From positions 62,001 to 126,000 of the forward strand of contig NZ_JASBRW010000014.1 in NCBI RefSeq assembly GCF_030149235.1: DNA of 64,000 nucleotides, written 5' to 3'. The stretch is from Maricaulis sp. GTDB lineage: Bacteria; Pseudomonadota; Alphaproteobacteria; Caulobacterales; Maricaulaceae. Under the pieces are notes generated by a model. That model was not told where the DNA came from and ran no database searches. It saw only the letters and a program-made list of their open reading frames with translations. Position numbers and translations under genes: made by a program. Numbering within the stretch: position 1 is the first letter of the stretch; every line of letters begins with the position of its first letter. Of the stretch, positions 1-9,559 are shown one piece after another.

Positions 1-36
1 CGACTTCGCCTGCCCAGGCTAGTGGAGACAGGATAA
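1..36 (+). CDS. ntrB: 3' end of probable nitrogen sensor kinase NtrB (partial)
   Basis: The frame that begins at base 1 reads RLRLPRLVETG and stops at TAA 34-36. That stop overlaps the ntrC start codon by one base (TAATG). A tail of the form RLRLP is typical of the end of the HATPase domain in NtrB-like histidine kinases, and ntrB directly precedes ntrC in Alphaproteobacteria. Only eleven codons are visible, so the assignment rests mainly on position and the coupled stop/start. Confidence 0.55.
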   Translation, partial: RLRLPRLVETG

Positions 37-1283
37 TGGCCGGTCGTGTTATTCTGCTGGAAGATGATGAGGGCCTGAGAAACGTGCTTGTGCGGGCCCT
101 GCGCAAGGCTGGGTTTGATGTTCGCGCGACCGCGTCGCCGCAGACCGTGGAAACCTGGCTACGCCGGGGTAAAGAGGACTTGCTGCTGGCCGACGTTCTT
201 CTGGATGGCGAGAATTTCATTACGCGCCTGCCCCAGATCATGCGGCTGCAGAAGGACCTCCCGGTTATCCTGATGAGTGCCCAATCGACGGCCCGAACCG
301 CCATCGGAGCGGAGCGCGAGCGGGTGTTTGATTATTTGCCCAAACCGTTTGATCTCAACCATATGATCGAGCGCGTCGAGGCGGCCTTGGCCCCGCTGAA
401 GCTGAAGCAAGCGGACAGCAGCGACAGTTTCGGGTTGATCGGCCGTTCTGGGGCCATGCAGGAGAGCTTCAGGGGGCTTGGGCGCGCCGTACGCAGCAGG
501 TCGCATGTCTTGCTGTTGGGCGAAAGCGGTGTCGGCAAGCAGCTGGCCGCGGAGATTATCCTCAGCGAACGGGGGCATGCGCCAGACAAGGTTCAGCGCC
601 TGACCCGCACCCATGGCGCTGAGCGCGTTTTCGATCAGGTCGAGACAGGCGGCTGTTTCATCGCCCTGAGACTGGATACCTGGTCTGATGACAGCCTCGC
701 TGCTTTGCTGGACGGGCTGGACTGTTCGGCCCGTAGTGAAATCATTGCAACGGCGAGGCGGGCTGATTTTTCTCCCGCGTTGGCCATGCGTCTGGGCGAG
801 TGCCGGATCGATCTGCCGCCCCTGCGGGAGCGGGCAGAGGATATTCCCGAAATCGTCGATAGCTTTGCCCGCCAGTATTCGAGCGATCAGGGTGTGAGAG
901 GTGCGGGCTTCAGCGACGCGGCCCTCAAGCGGCTCGAGCAACATGCTTGGCCGGGAAACATCTCAGAACTTAAGAATGTCGTCGCGCGGGCTGTGCTTGA
1001 AAGTGGCCGGGACCAGATCGGACGCGAACAGGTTGAGTTTCTGCTGGACAGTTCGCCCATTGAAGCCATAACCCCCGGCGGGGATGTGTTCGACCAGGCC
1101 GCTGCATCGGCTCTGGCAGCAGGGGATTCACGGCAATCATCGCTTGATGCCCTGGACAGAGCCCTGATCCGGGCTGCTCTTGTTAGCTGCGCGGGTAACA
1201 AGTCGCGGGCTGCCGACAAGCTGGGGATGAACCGCAATACGCTGGCCCGGCGCCTGAGCGATCTCGGACTGGACTTGGACTAA
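36..1283 (+). CDS. ntrC: Nitrogen regulator NtrC with a degenerate AAA+ domain
   Basis: Response regulator of 415 residues, shorter than the usual 460-480. The receiver domain (about 1-120) keeps the phosphoacceptor D53 and K103 (DYLPKPFD). A P-loop GESGVGKQ is at 162-169. The GAFTGA loop that contacts sigma-54 is absent. The Walker B segment normally written GGTLFLDEI reads GGCFIALRL (about 205-213), so the acidic pair is lost. Sensor I (IIATARR), the LPPLRERAEDIP block and the WPGN block remain, and a Fis-type helix-turn-helix ends the protein (about 373-412). NtrC of Rhodobacter capsulatus and Caulobacter also lacks GAFTGA. I infer DNA binding and sigma-54-independent regulation, probably without ATP hydrolysis. 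The start overlaps the ntrB stop. Confidence 0.9.
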   Translation: MAGRVILLEDDEGLRNVLVRALRKAGFDVRATASPQTVETWLRRGKEDLLLADVLLDGENFITRLPQIMRLQKDLPVILMSAQSTARTAIGAERERVFDYLPKPFDLNHMIERVEAALAPLKLKQADSSDSFGLIGRSGAMQESFRGLGRAVRSRSHVLLLGESGVGKQLAAEIILSERGHAPDKVQRLTRTHGAERVFDQVETGGCFIALRLDTWSDDSLAALLDGLDCSARSEIIATARRADFSPALAMRLGECRIDLPPLRERAEDIPEIVDSFARQYSSDQGVRGAGFSDAALKRLEQHAWPGNISELKNVVARAVLESGRDQIGREQVEFLLDSSPIEAITPGGDVFDQAAASALAAGDSRQSSLDALDRALIRAALVSCAGNKSRAADKLGMNRNTLARRLSDLGLDLD

Positions 1284-1307
1284 CTTGTTGCCCGTGGGGC
1301 ACGGCTG

Positions 1308-3599
1308 TTGATTTTTCGCAACAGAGCGTTAGGCTGGCGCAAACAGCCAACGGAAATCGGTTTGTCGTCAACGGGTACGCATACTCTGATCCGGAATATT
1401 TCTCCTCGATCCGCCGCGTTTTTTGTGGCCGGGCTGGTGCTTGCGACCTCGATCCTGGTTGGCACGGCGGTCGCGGTGCTGGGCGGTTTTGGCACCCTTG
1501 ATCCGGGAAATCCGCTGGCGCTCTATATCCTCGGCGGCAACGCAGCCCTACTCGTCGTTCTTGGTCTTGTGGTTGCGGTTCGGTTGCGGCGGCGCATCGG
1601 CGGGCGTGGCTTTGGCGAACCGGCGCCGCGCCTGCACCTGCGCTTCGTGGGACTGTTTGCGCTGGCGGCGGCCACGCCGGCGATCTTCGCGGCTGTCTTC
1701 CTCGGCGCGGTGCTCTCACGCGGCGTGGAATACTGGTTCGGCGAACAGGTCAGTAGTTTCGTTGAAACCACCCGCCAGACCTCGCAGGCTGTTTTCTTTG
1801 AGGAAGCCGAGACCACACGCGGGCGCATGAGCCGGATCACTGCGGAGATCGAAACGGATGAAGCCGTCGAAATGTTCCGCAATAGCCGCATCCAATTCAA
1901 CCGCGTCTTCGCCGCCGTCACGGCGCGTGCCCAGCTGGATGCCGCTTACATTATCGACCGCAGCGGGACCCGTCTGGCCGAGGCCGAGTTCCGGGCGGAT
2001 GAGGTCTACATCCCGCCGACATCCGTCATGTATGACGATGCGGACGAAGGGCTGGCCGGCACGACCGGGCCGTTCTTCTCGATACGCGCCGGACTGCCCG
2101 AAGGCGCAGAAGCCATGCGCATGCTGTTCCGGCTGGAGAATTACGACAGCGCCTATCTTTATGTTTCGCGTGAAATGGATATGAGCCTGTGGCGCGACAT
2201 CCTCAATGCCAGCGAGTCCCTGCGTGTGGTGCGCGAGAGCGAAGCCAATGCCCGTGCCGTCTTCTTCCTGATCTATGCCGAGGTCGTGGCGCTGATCATC
2301 ATCGGCGCGATCTGGTTGGCGCTTTCAGCCGCAACCCGCGTGGTAACGCCGATTTCGCGCCTCGTCGCGGCGGCTGAGCGCGTCCGGATCGGTGACCTGG
2401 ATGTCCGGGTGCAGATGGGCCGTGAGGATGATGAGATCGCCGCATTGGGCCGGGCGTTTAACCGGATGACGCGGCAATTACGCAGCCAGCGCCGTGAATT
2501 GATCGAATCCCATGCCGAGTCGGAGCAGCGCCGGGCCTTTACCGAAGCGGTGCTGGCCGGTGTCAGTGCCGGTGTCATGGGGGTCGACCCGTCTAACCGG
2601 ATCGCCCTGATTAACCGCTCGGCGGTCAGCCTGTTGAGCCCGGGCACGGATGATCTGATCGGTACTGCGGTTGAGGACATCTCCGAGGAGCTCGCCGGTG
2701 TTGTCGAACGGGCAAGGCGTCGGCCCGGCATCATCGCGGAGGCCCAGGTTGATATCGAAACGGCAGACGAGCAGACGCGGCACCTTTCCGTGCGTGCGAC
2801 GATGGACGAGGAAGCCGGGCTTATCGTCACCTTTGATGATGTTACGCGCCTGGTGAACGCGCAGCGCAATGCCGCCTGGCGCGACGTCGCACGGCGCATC
2901 GCCCACGAGATCAAGAATCCGCTGACCCCGATCCAGCTGTCCGCTGAACGCATCAAGCGCAAATACCGCGCAGAAATCACCTCCGATCTGGAGACGTTTG
3001 ACCGCTGTACCGACACCATTGTCCGCCAGGTGATGGATATCGGGCGCATGGTCGACGAGTTCTCTTCCTTCGCCCGCATGCCGCAGCCGAAGGTCGAGGT
3101 GGTGGAGATGGGCGAATTGACCCAGGCCGCAGCCTTTGCCCAGCGTGTGGCCTCGCCGAAGATTGAGGTCGGCTATGTGGCCGCGCCGGACAAGATCTTC
3201 GCGCTGTGCGATGCCCGGCTGTCGAGCCAGGCGCTTGCCAATATTCTCAAGAATGCGGCCGAAAGTGTCTCCAGCCGGATGAAGAATGAAGTCGGCGGCG
3301 ATCTGCCAGGTTGCATCGATGTCTCGCTCCGGGCTGATGAAGAGTTTGCGATTATCGAGGTTTGCGACAACGGCCTGGGATGGCCAACCGCCAACCGCGA
3401 GCGCCTGACCGAGCCTTACATGACCACGCGGGAGAAGGGCACGGGCCTGGGCCTCGCGATCGTGAAGCGGGTGATGGAAGACCATAATGGACGATTGGAA
3501 CTGGACGTGCCCAAGGATGGGCATGGCGCCGTCGTTCGGCTCGTCTTCCCGCTGGCCCAAGATACTGAAACCATGATGCCTAGCGTACAGGAGGCCTGA
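1308..3599 (+). CDS. ntrY: Nitrogen sensor histidine kinase NtrY
   Basis: Membrane histidine kinase of 763 residues, the sensor partner of NtrX. Hydrophobic helices lie at about 36-60, 71-92, 112-136 and 317-342, giving a large periplasmic loop. A HAMP segment (about 340-395), a PAS-like region (about 405-515), the H-box RIAHEIKNPLTP with H533, the N-box NILKNAAES, and the CDNGLGWP and GTGLGLAIVKR motifs of the ATPase domain follow. The start given is a TTG with a weak ribosome site, so the true start may lie somewhat downstream, but before the first membrane helix. It sits 24 bp after ntrC and 3 bp before ntrX, as in most Alphaproteobacteria. Confidence 0.93.
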   Translation: MIFRNRALGWRKQPTEIGLSSTGTHTLIRNISPRSAAFFVAGLVLATSILVGTAVAVLGGFGTLDPGNPLALYILGGNAALLVVLGLVVAVRLRRRIGGRGFGEPAPRLHLRFVGLFALAAATPAIFAAVFLGAVLSRGVEYWFGEQVSSFVETTRQTSQAVFFEEAETTRGRMSRITAEIETDEAVEMFRNSRIQFNRVFAAVTARAQLDAAYIIDRSGTRLAEAEFRADEVYIPPTSVMYDDADEGLAGTTGPFFSIRAGLPEGAEAMRMLFRLENYDSAYLYVSREMDMSLWRDILNASESLRVVRESEANARAVFFLIYAEVVALIIIGAIWLALSAATRVVTPISRLVAAAERVRIGDLDVRVQMGREDDEIAALGRAFNRMTRQLRSQRRELIESHAESEQRRAFTEAVLAGVSAGVMGVDPSNRIALINRSAVSLLSPGTDDLIGTAVEDISEELAGVVERARRRPGIIAEAQVDIETADEQTRHLSVRATMDEEAGLIVTFDDVTRLVNAQRNAAWRDVARRIAHEIKNPLTPIQLSAERIKRKYRAEITSDLETFDRCTDTIVRQVMDIGRMVDEFSSFARMPQPKVEVVEMGELTQAAAFAQRVASPKIEVGYVAAPDKIFALCDARLSSQALANILKNAAESVSSRMKNEVGGDLPGCIDVSLRADEEFAIIEVCDNGLGWPTANRERLTEPYMTTREKGTGLGLAIVKRVMEDHNGRLELDVPKDGHGAVVRLVFPLAQDTETMMPSVQEA

Positions 3600-3602
3600 T
3601 CC

Positions 3603-5000
3603 ATGGCACGTGACATCCTGATCGTAGACGATGAAGCCGATATCCGGGAACTCATCGGCGGTCTGTTGGAGGATGACGGGTACGAAACCCGCGAGGCGGG
3701 CGATGCCGATGGCGCGCTCCGCGAAATCCGCGCCCGCAAGCCGTCTCTGGTGATCCTCGACGTCTGGCTGCAAGGCAGCCGGCTGGACGGTATTGAATTG
3801 CTCGACGAGTTCAGCGCTATCGATCCCAACCTGCCGGTGATCGTGATTTCCGGTCACGGTAATATCGAAACGGCGGTGGCGGCGATCCGGAAGGGCGCTT
3901 ACGACTTCATCGAGAAGCCATTCAAGAGTGACAAACTCCTGCTGACCGTGGCCCGCGCGCTTGAGACCAGCCGCTTGCGGCAGGAAAATGCCGAGCTGCG
4001 CGCCCGTTCGGAAGTGCAGAGCACGCTGATCGGCTCCTCCTCCAGCATCGTCCAGGTCAAGCAGCTGATTGATCGGGTAGCGCCGACTAATAGCCGGATC
4101 ATGATCAAGGGCCCCTCCGGGGCGGGCAAGGAACTCGTCGCGCGGCAGATCCATGAGAAATCCCCGCGGGCCAATGCCGATTTCGTTGCGGTCAGTGCTC
4201 CGGGCATTTCGCCGGAGCGCTTCGAGGAAGAGCTTTTCGGGCGCGAGCATGAGGATGGCAAGCTGAAGCATCCCGGCCTGCTCGAGCGGGCCCATGGCGG
4301 CACCCTCTATCTCGATGAGATCGCCGACATGCCGCAGGAGACCCAGAGCAAGCTGCTACGCTTGCTGGTCGAACAGCGTTTCCGCCGGGTTGGCGGGACC
4401 GAGGATGTGAAGGTCGATGTGCGGGTGATCTCCAGCTCGGCGCGCGATCTGCATGGCTCGATCGAGGCGGGCGGTTTCCGCGAGGACCTCTATCACCGGC
4501 TTGCCGTGGTTCCGGTCAACGTCCCGGCTCTGGCTGAGCGCCGTGAGGACATCCCCGCGCTCGTGGAGCATTTCCTCGGCAACCTGACCGCTTCCGCCGG
4601 CTTGCCGCGCCGAGGCTTTGGAGACGACGTCATGGCAGCCCTACAGGCCCATAGCTGGCCCGGCAATGTCCGGCAGTTGCGCAATAATGTGGAGCGTCTG
4701 CTGATCCTGGCGACCGGTGCGCCGGATGAGCCGATTACGCTGGCATCTCTGCCGTCAGAGGTCGTGGCCCGGGACAATCAGGAATCAGGCTTCGACAGCG
4801 AGAAAATGATCGCCCTGTCTCTGCGTGAGGCGCGGGAGAGCTTCGAGCGGGAATATCTCAAGGCGCAGATCGACCGATTCGGCGGGAATATCTCGCGCAC
4901 GGCCGCCTTCATTGGCATGGAGCGCTCTGCCCTGCATCGCAAATTGAAGTCCCTCGGTGTGGGTGGTACGCAAAAGGATGCGGCCCCGACAAGCTCCTGA
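3603..5000 (+). CDS. ntrX: Nitrogen response regulator NtrX
   Basis: Response regulator of 465 residues. The receiver has acidic D9/D10, phosphoacceptor D53 and K105. The AAA+ domain has an intact Walker A (GPSGAGKE, 170-177), Walker B (LYLDE, 235-239), FREDLYHRL arginine region (about 292-300) and WPGNVRQL. Where enhancer-binding proteins carry GAFTGA this one reads REHEDGKLKHPG, so it should not remodel sigma-54 polymerase in the classical way. Alphaproteobacterial NtrX proteins commonly lack the loop. A Fis-type helix-turn-helix is at about 415-452. Immediately follows ntrY with AGGAGG-like spacing (aggaggcctgatcc) before the ATG. Confidence 0.94.
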   Translation: MARDILIVDDEADIRELIGGLLEDDGYETREAGDADGALREIRARKPSLVILDVWLQGSRLDGIELLDEFSAIDPNLPVIVISGHGNIETAVAAIRKGAYDFIEKPFKSDKLLLTVARALETSRLRQENAELRARSEVQSTLIGSSSSIVQVKQLIDRVAPTNSRIMIKGPSGAGKELVARQIHEKSPRANADFVAVSAPGISPERFEEELFGREHEDGKLKHPGLLERAHGGTLYLDEIADMPQETQSKLLRLLVEQRFRRVGGTEDVKVDVRVISSSARDLHGSIEAGGFREDLYHRLAVVPVNVPALAERREDIPALVEHFLGNLTASAGLPRRGFGDDVMAALQAHSWPGNVRQLRNNVERLLILATGAPDEPITLASLPSEVVARDNQESGFDSEKMIALSLREARESFEREYLKAQIDRFGGNISRTAAFIGMERSALHRKLKSLGVGGTQKDAAPTSS

Positions 5001-5012
5001 TAGGGTGCCGGC

Positions 5013-6386
5013 ATGAAAGCCATCGTATGCGGCGCGGGTCAGGTCGGTTTCGGCATCGCCCGAGCACTTGCCCAGGAGGGCAATGCAGTCACGGTTGTCG
5101 ACTGGTCCACGGACCTGATCGACAATATTGTCACGGACCTCGATGTGCGGGGCGTGGTGGGGCATGGCTCCCATCCCGATGTGCTCGAGCGCGCCGGGGC
5201 GGCTGACGCAGACCTGATCGTGGCGGTCACCCATTCCGACGAGACCAATATGGTCGCCTGTCAGGTCGCCCACTCCCTGTTCGAAACGCCGATGCGGATC
5301 GCGCGTGTCCGGGCGCAGAACTATCTCGACCCGGCCTGGGGCGATTTGTTCACGACCGGCAATCTGCCCATCGACGTCATCATTTCGCCTGAGCTCGAGG
5401 TTGGCCGCGCCATCCTGCAAAGGGTTGAAACGCCGGGCGCCTTCAACACGGCGGTCTTCTCCGGCGGGCGGGTACAATTGCTCGGTCTGAGGCTGGAAGA
5501 AAGCTCTCCGGCAGCTGGCTCATCCAGTGAACAATTACTGGAGCTGTTTCCCGACCTCAGAGTGGCTGTGGTCGGCGTGCAGCGCGAGAAGACGCTGTTT
5601 ATACCGCAGCCCGGCGACCCGCTGCTGGCTGGCGATGACGTCTATGTCGTCACTCCAGGGGCGCAGGCTCGCCGCGTTCTCGATATCTTCGGGCGCGATG
5701 CGGAGACGGTACGCCGCGTGGTCATCGTCGGTGCCGGCAATATCGGGGTCTATGTCGCCCGGGCGCTGGAACGCGCCGGCGGGGTCAAGGTGCGTCTCGT
5801 CGAGGCCAACAAGGCCAAGGCTGAGGCCGCTGCAGAGCGCTTGAAGAAAACCGTGGTCTTGCATGGCGATGGACTCGATGCCCGCATCATGCGGGAAGCT
5901 GGTGTCGCGGATGCAGAGCTGGTCGTCTGCGTCACCAATGACGACAAGGTCAACATGCTGTCCGGTGTCATGGCGAAGCGGGAAGGGGGGCAGCGCGCGC
6001 TCAGCCTGATCAATGAGCGCTCCTTCGAGGATCTGCGTGAACCTCTCGGTATCGATGTCCTGATCGATCCGCGGGCCACCACGGTGTCGACCATTCTGCA
6101 GCATATTCGCCGTGGCCGGATCACCGGTTTGCAGACGCTTGGCGGTGGTCAGGCCGAGGCGCTTGAGGGTATCGCGCTGGCAACCTCGCCGCTGGTAGGC
6201 CGTGCGATCCTGGATCTGGAATTGCCCGATGGTGTCGCCCTTGGGGCCGTGGTACGCGGCGACCAGGTCATTTTGCCCGGGGATGATGAACGCGTGCGCG
6301 AAAACGACCGTGTGCTGCTCTTCTGCAGCTCCGCCATGATCGCAAAGGTCGAGCACCTTTTCCGGGTCAGCCTGGAATACTTCTAG
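5013..6386 (+). CDS. trkA: Trk potassium uptake regulatory subunit TrkA
   Basis: Peripheral NAD-binding subunit that gates the TrkH potassium channel. The 457 residues form two tandem RCK units: Rossmann motif GAGQVG (8-13) with an acidic residue at D30 ending strand two, first RCK_C at about 140-225, second Rossmann motif GAGNIG (240-245), and second RCK_C at about 370-455. This is the full-length bacterial TrkA layout. It starts 12 bp after ntrX and ends 3 bp before trkH, so it is probably cotranscribed with both. The ntrX-trkA link is common in Alphaproteobacteria. Confidence 0.95.
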   Translation: MKAIVCGAGQVGFGIARALAQEGNAVTVVDWSTDLIDNIVTDLDVRGVVGHGSHPDVLERAGAADADLIVAVTHSDETNMVACQVAHSLFETPMRIARVRAQNYLDPAWGDLFTTGNLPIDVIISPELEVGRAILQRVETPGAFNTAVFSGGRVQLLGLRLEESSPAAGSSSEQLLELFPDLRVAVVGVQREKTLFIPQPGDPLLAGDDVYVVTPGAQARRVLDIFGRDAETVRRVVIVGAGNIGVYVARALERAGGVKVRLVEANKAKAEAAAERLKKTVVLHGDGLDARIMREAGVADAELVVCVTNDDKVNMLSGVMAKREGGQRALSLINERSFEDLREPLGIDVLIDPRATTVSTILQHIRRGRITGLQTLGGGQAEALEGIALATSPLVGRAILDLELPDGVALGAVVRGDQVILPGDDERVRENDRVLLFCSSAMIAKVEHLFRVSLEYF

Positions 6387-6389
6387 ACC

Positions 6390-7793
6390 ATGGGAACCAG
6401 CGCGCTACTACGCCCCCTTGCGGGATTGTGGAGTCTGTTTGGCGCTCTGGCGCTGCTGGCCGCGCTGTTTTCGTTTTCTCTCGGGGAAGGGCATCTCGCC
6501 GGGTTGTTCCTGGCCTCGGCGATGCTGGCCGGTGTGCCCGGCTTGATGATCCTGACGGCGACCCGCGGCATGGCGGTCACGGCCAGTGCCGTCGATGCTG
6601 TTTTACTGGCCCTTGTGGCCTGGTCCACGACGCCGGCATTTGCCGCGCTTCCCTTCTACCTGTCGGGCTATTTCACCCAGGGCGATGCGTTTTTTGAGGC
6701 CTATTCAGCGGTCACAACCACCGGGGCCATCTTGCTCCCGGCAGAGGAGTTGCCGCGCAGCCTCGTCCTCTGGCGCGCCCTGCTGAGCTGGATGGGAGGG
6801 TATGCGACGCTGATGCTGGCCGCCGCGATCTTCGCAGCACTCGACAAGGACCTGCCGGCTATCCGCAGATCATCCTTGCTCACCATTCGTCCGGATAACG
6901 TCTTCTCGCATCTGCGTCTCGCCGCTCAGCGCATCGGCTTACTGTACTTCGTTATCACCGCGGCAGCGGGCATCGCCCTGATGTTTGCCGGTCAGGAATT
7001 ATTCAGTGCCAGCGTGTTGGCCATGGGCGCGATTTCCACCGGCGGCTATGCCCCGTTTTCCGGTTCCTTGCTTGAGCCGCTGGGCGTGACCGGGACGACT
7101 TTCGTCGCGCTGACCTGCCTTGTCGGAGCCCTCAATATCTCCCTGTTCTGGGACGCCTTGAGAGACAAGACGGCATTGGTTGACCCCGATCTATCGGGGC
7201 TGGCAGCCCTGGTTGGTGGCGTGGCCGTGCTGTTTTATATTTCCGAGCCGGAAAACCCGCTGCGCCATGCCACCGACGCCCTGTTTGTCATCAGCACGGC
7301 AGGCTACTCCACGGTGTCCCAACTCTCTGCTGCCCCGCTGGCCGCCGTTTTTGCCGCTTTGATCGGCGGTGCAGCGGCATCCACGACCGGTGGGGTCAAA
7401 ATCTCCAGAATCCTCATGCTCTGGAAGCGTATGGGCACCGAGCTGGCCGTCCTGGCCGACCCCTCGAGTGTCGCACCGGTGAAATTCCGCGACCGGGCGG
7501 CTCCTGATCGCAGCTTGTTGTCAGTCTGGTCCTACGTGCTCGCGTTCGCCGCCGTGCTTGGCTTTGGTGCCATCGTGCTGACGATAGCCGGAGCCGCGTT
7601 TGAGCAGGCGTTTGGCGCTGTTGCGGCCGCTCTGGCCAATGCCGGGCCGCTCTTCCAATCCCTGGCACCAGAACAGAGCTGGACGGATCTGAGTGCTGCA
7701 GCCCGGACCTGGCTTATCCCGGTGATGATCCTAGGACGGCTGGAAGTGCTGGCCGCACTGACAGCGATCGGCGCGCTCTTGATGCGGCGCTAG
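6390..7793 (+). CDS. trkH: Trk potassium transporter membrane subunit TrkH
   Basis: Integral membrane K+ translocating subunit of 467 residues. It shows the four repeats of membrane helix, P-loop, membrane helix of the Trk/Ktr/HKT family. The selectivity filter segments are visible as TTTGA (109-113), STGGYAP (near 217), STAGYST (near 310) and NAGP (near 430). It starts 3 bp after trkA. A TrkH with its TrkA regulator makes a complete low-affinity potassium uptake system in the inner membrane. Confidence 0.95.
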   Translation: MGTSALLRPLAGLWSLFGALALLAALFSFSLGEGHLAGLFLASAMLAGVPGLMILTATRGMAVTASAVDAVLLALVAWSTTPAFAALPFYLSGYFTQGDAFFEAYSAVTTTGAILLPAEELPRSLVLWRALLSWMGGYATLMLAAAIFAALDKDLPAIRRSSLLTIRPDNVFSHLRLAAQRIGLLYFVITAAAGIALMFAGQELFSASVLAMGAISTGGYAPFSGSLLEPLGVTGTTFVALTCLVGALNISLFWDALRDKTALVDPDLSGLAALVGGVAVLFYISEPENPLRHATDALFVISTAGYSTVSQLSAAPLAAVFAALIGGAAASTTGGVKISRILMLWKRMGTELAVLADPSSVAPVKFRDRAAPDRSLLSVWSYVLAFAAVLGFGAIVLTIAGAAFEQAFGAVAAALANAGPLFQSLAPEQSWTDLSAAARTWLIPVMILGRLEVLAALTAIGALLMRR

Positions 7794-7873
7794 GGGGATG
7801 GCGGGCGTCTTGATACAGCTGTTGATCGCTAGCGACAGCGCTTCGTTTCGGCTTTGTTTGAAAAATGAGATGG

Positions 7874-7901
7874 TTGCAGGGAGCGGTGAGGGCTGTATAG
7901 G
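7874..7901 (+). promoter_or_regulatory. Candidate housekeeping promoter for hfq-hflX
   Basis: TTGCAG at 7874-7879 and TATAGG at 7896-7901 are separated by 16 bp and lie 45 bp upstream of the hfq start, inside the 153 bp gap after trkH. The match is by eye to the sigma-70 consensus. No mapping evidence is available. Confidence 0.35.
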
Positions 7902-7946
7902 GTAAGTAACGAATCGCCTTCAAAGAGCGAAAGACGTGGAGTCCTT

Positions 7947-8219
7947 ATGTCTCACGATAAAAAACAAAACTTGCAGGACGTTTTCCTCAACTCGGTGCGC
8001 AAATCGAAGACACCCCTGACGATCTTCCTGGTCAACGGGGTCAAGTTGCAGGGTGTCGTAACGTGGTTCGACAATTTCTGTGTCTTGCTACGTCGGGACG
8101 GTCTGTCTCAACTCGTCTACAAGCACGCGATTTCCACGATCATGCCGGCTCAGGCTGTCCAACTTTTCGATCAGGAAAAGGAAGACGAGGCGGCCATTTC
8201 TGAAAGTGTGGCGGATTGA
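7947..8219 (+). CDS. hfq: RNA chaperone Hfq
   Basis: Hexameric Sm-like protein that pairs small RNAs with mRNAs. At 90 residues it has the normal alphaproteobacterial length. The Sm1 region (about 25-60) includes [16 protein letters not shown] and FDNF. The Sm2 signature [10 protein letters not shown] is near 64-74. The short C-terminal tail is acidic. GGAG lies just ahead of the ATG. Its stop codon overlaps the hflX start, the classical hfq-hflX coupling. Confidence 0.98.
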   Translation: MSHDKKQNLQDVFLNSVRKSKTPLTIFLVNGVKLQGVVTWFDNFCVLLRRDGLSQLVYKHAISTIMPAQAVQLFDQEKEDEAAISESVAD

Positions 8220-9559
8220 TCGAGCGCGAAGCGCCCGTTACACGAGCGACCGTCATCCATCCAGGATTGCGCGATCATATGGCTCGCGCCGATGCGCGGC
8301 TTGAAGAAGCGTCTGGCCTGGCCGAAGCCCTCGACATGGAGCTGGCCGAGGCGTTCATCGTGCCCCTTCGGAAAATTGAACCCGGGCGGTTTTTCGGCCG
8401 GGGCAAGGTTGATGAGCTCAAGCTGCAGCTGAAGCAGACCGAGAGCGATGTCGTCGTGATCGACGCTTCGCTGACACCCATCCAGCAACGAAATCTGGAG
8501 AAGGCCTGGCAGGTCAAGGTCGTCGACCGGACCGGGCTGATCCTTGAAATCTTCGGCCAGCGGGCGCGCACCAAGGAAGGTGTCTTACAGGTCGAGCTGG
8601 CCCGTCTGGCCTATGAGCGCTCCCGCCTGGTGCGCACCTGGACCCACCTTGAACGTCAACGCGGCGGCCGCGGCTTCCTTGCCGGCCCGGGTGAGACCCA
8701 GATCGAGACGGATCGACGGCTGCTGGCCGACAAGATGGCCAAGCTGCGACGCCAGCTGGATGATGTCCGCCGTACGCGCGCCTTGCACCGCAAGACCCGC
8801 CAGGACACGCCTTTCCCGACGGTCGCCTTGGTGGGGTATACCAATGCTGGCAAGTCGACGCTGTTCAACACATTGACCGGTGCCAAAGTGCTGGCGCGTG
8901 ACATGCCGTTCGCGACTCTGGATCCGACGGTGAGGGCGGTCAAATTGCCCCGCGGCATGCAGATCCTGCTTTCCGATACGGTGGGGTTCATCACCGACCT
9001 TCCAACCGAGTTGATCGCCGCGTTCCGCGCGACTCTCGAGGAGGTCCGCGATGCGGATATCCTGATCCACGTCATTGACGCTTCTGATCCGGATCTGGAG
9101 GGGCGCGTCGCTGATGTGGAAGGCGTGCTCAAAGCTATCGAAGCCGGCCGCGAATTCCAGCAGCCCGTGATTGAAGCCTGGAACAAGTCCGACCTGTTGA
9201 GTGCCGACGATTTCGAAGAGGTCGAGCTGGAATGCATGCTGGCCAATCGCAAGGCCGGGCAGGTGGTCAAGCTGCCGATATCCGCAGTTGAGGACATCAA
9301 TCTCGACGCGCTTTTGGCGACGATCGAGACCGCACTCGCCCAACGTGGCGAAGTGCTTCATCTTACCCTGCCACCGCATGAGGGCCGCGCCATCGCCTGG
9401 CTATTGGCAAATGGCGATGTACTCCGTGAGGTGCGGGATGATGAAACCGGTGTCGTTGAGGGCGACTACCGGCTGTCGACCGTCGATGCCGGCCGCTTCC
9501 GAGCGCAATTTCCGCATCTTGCCGCACCCTTGCCGGTCGATGACCCCTACGAGGTTTAA
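8216..9559 (+). CDS. hflX: Ribosome-associated GTPase HflX
   Basis: GTPase of 447 residues that binds and splits stalled 50S/70S ribosomes. The N-terminal HflX domain (about 20-200) carries the glycine-rich [14 protein letters not shown] block. The G domain has G1 GYTNAGKST (about 203-211), G3 DTVGF, and G4 NKSD. The reading frame opens with TTG at 8216-8218, giving a four-base overlap with the hfq stop codon (TTGA). The first ATG in frame is more than 60 bp further on and would trim the conserved N-terminus, so the TTG is preferred. It converges on mazG with a 4 bp overlap. Confidence 0.96.
   Translation: MIEREAPVTRATVIHPGLRDHMARADARLEEASGLAEALDMELAEAFIVPLRKIEPGRFFGRGKVDELKLQLKQTESDVVVIDASLTPIQQRNLEKAWQVKVVDRTGLILEIFGQRARTKEGVLQVELARLAYERSRLVRTWTHLERQRGGRGFLAGPGETQIETDRRLLADKMAKLRRQLDDVRRTRALHRKTRQDTPFPTVALVGYTNAGKSTLFNTLTGAKVLARDMPFATLDPTVRAVKLPRGMQILLSDTVGFITDLPTELIAAFRATLEEVRDADILIHVIDASDPDLEGRVADVEGVLKAIEAGREFQQPVIEAWNKSDLLSADDFEEVELECMLANRKAGQVVKLPISAVEDINLDALLATIETALAQRGEVLHLTLPPHEGRAIAWLLANGDVLREVRDDETGVVEGDYRLSTVDAGRFRAQFPHLAAPLPVDDPYEV

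Noticed and set aside
2478-4295. Long minus-strand open frame of about 600 codons opposite ntrY/ntrX
   Set aside because: It is the antisense shadow of two well-identified genes in GC-rich DNA and shows no recognisable domain.
5535-6356. Minus-strand open frame of 273 codons opposite trkA
   Set aside because: Low-complexity shadow of trkA with no domain or ribosome site.
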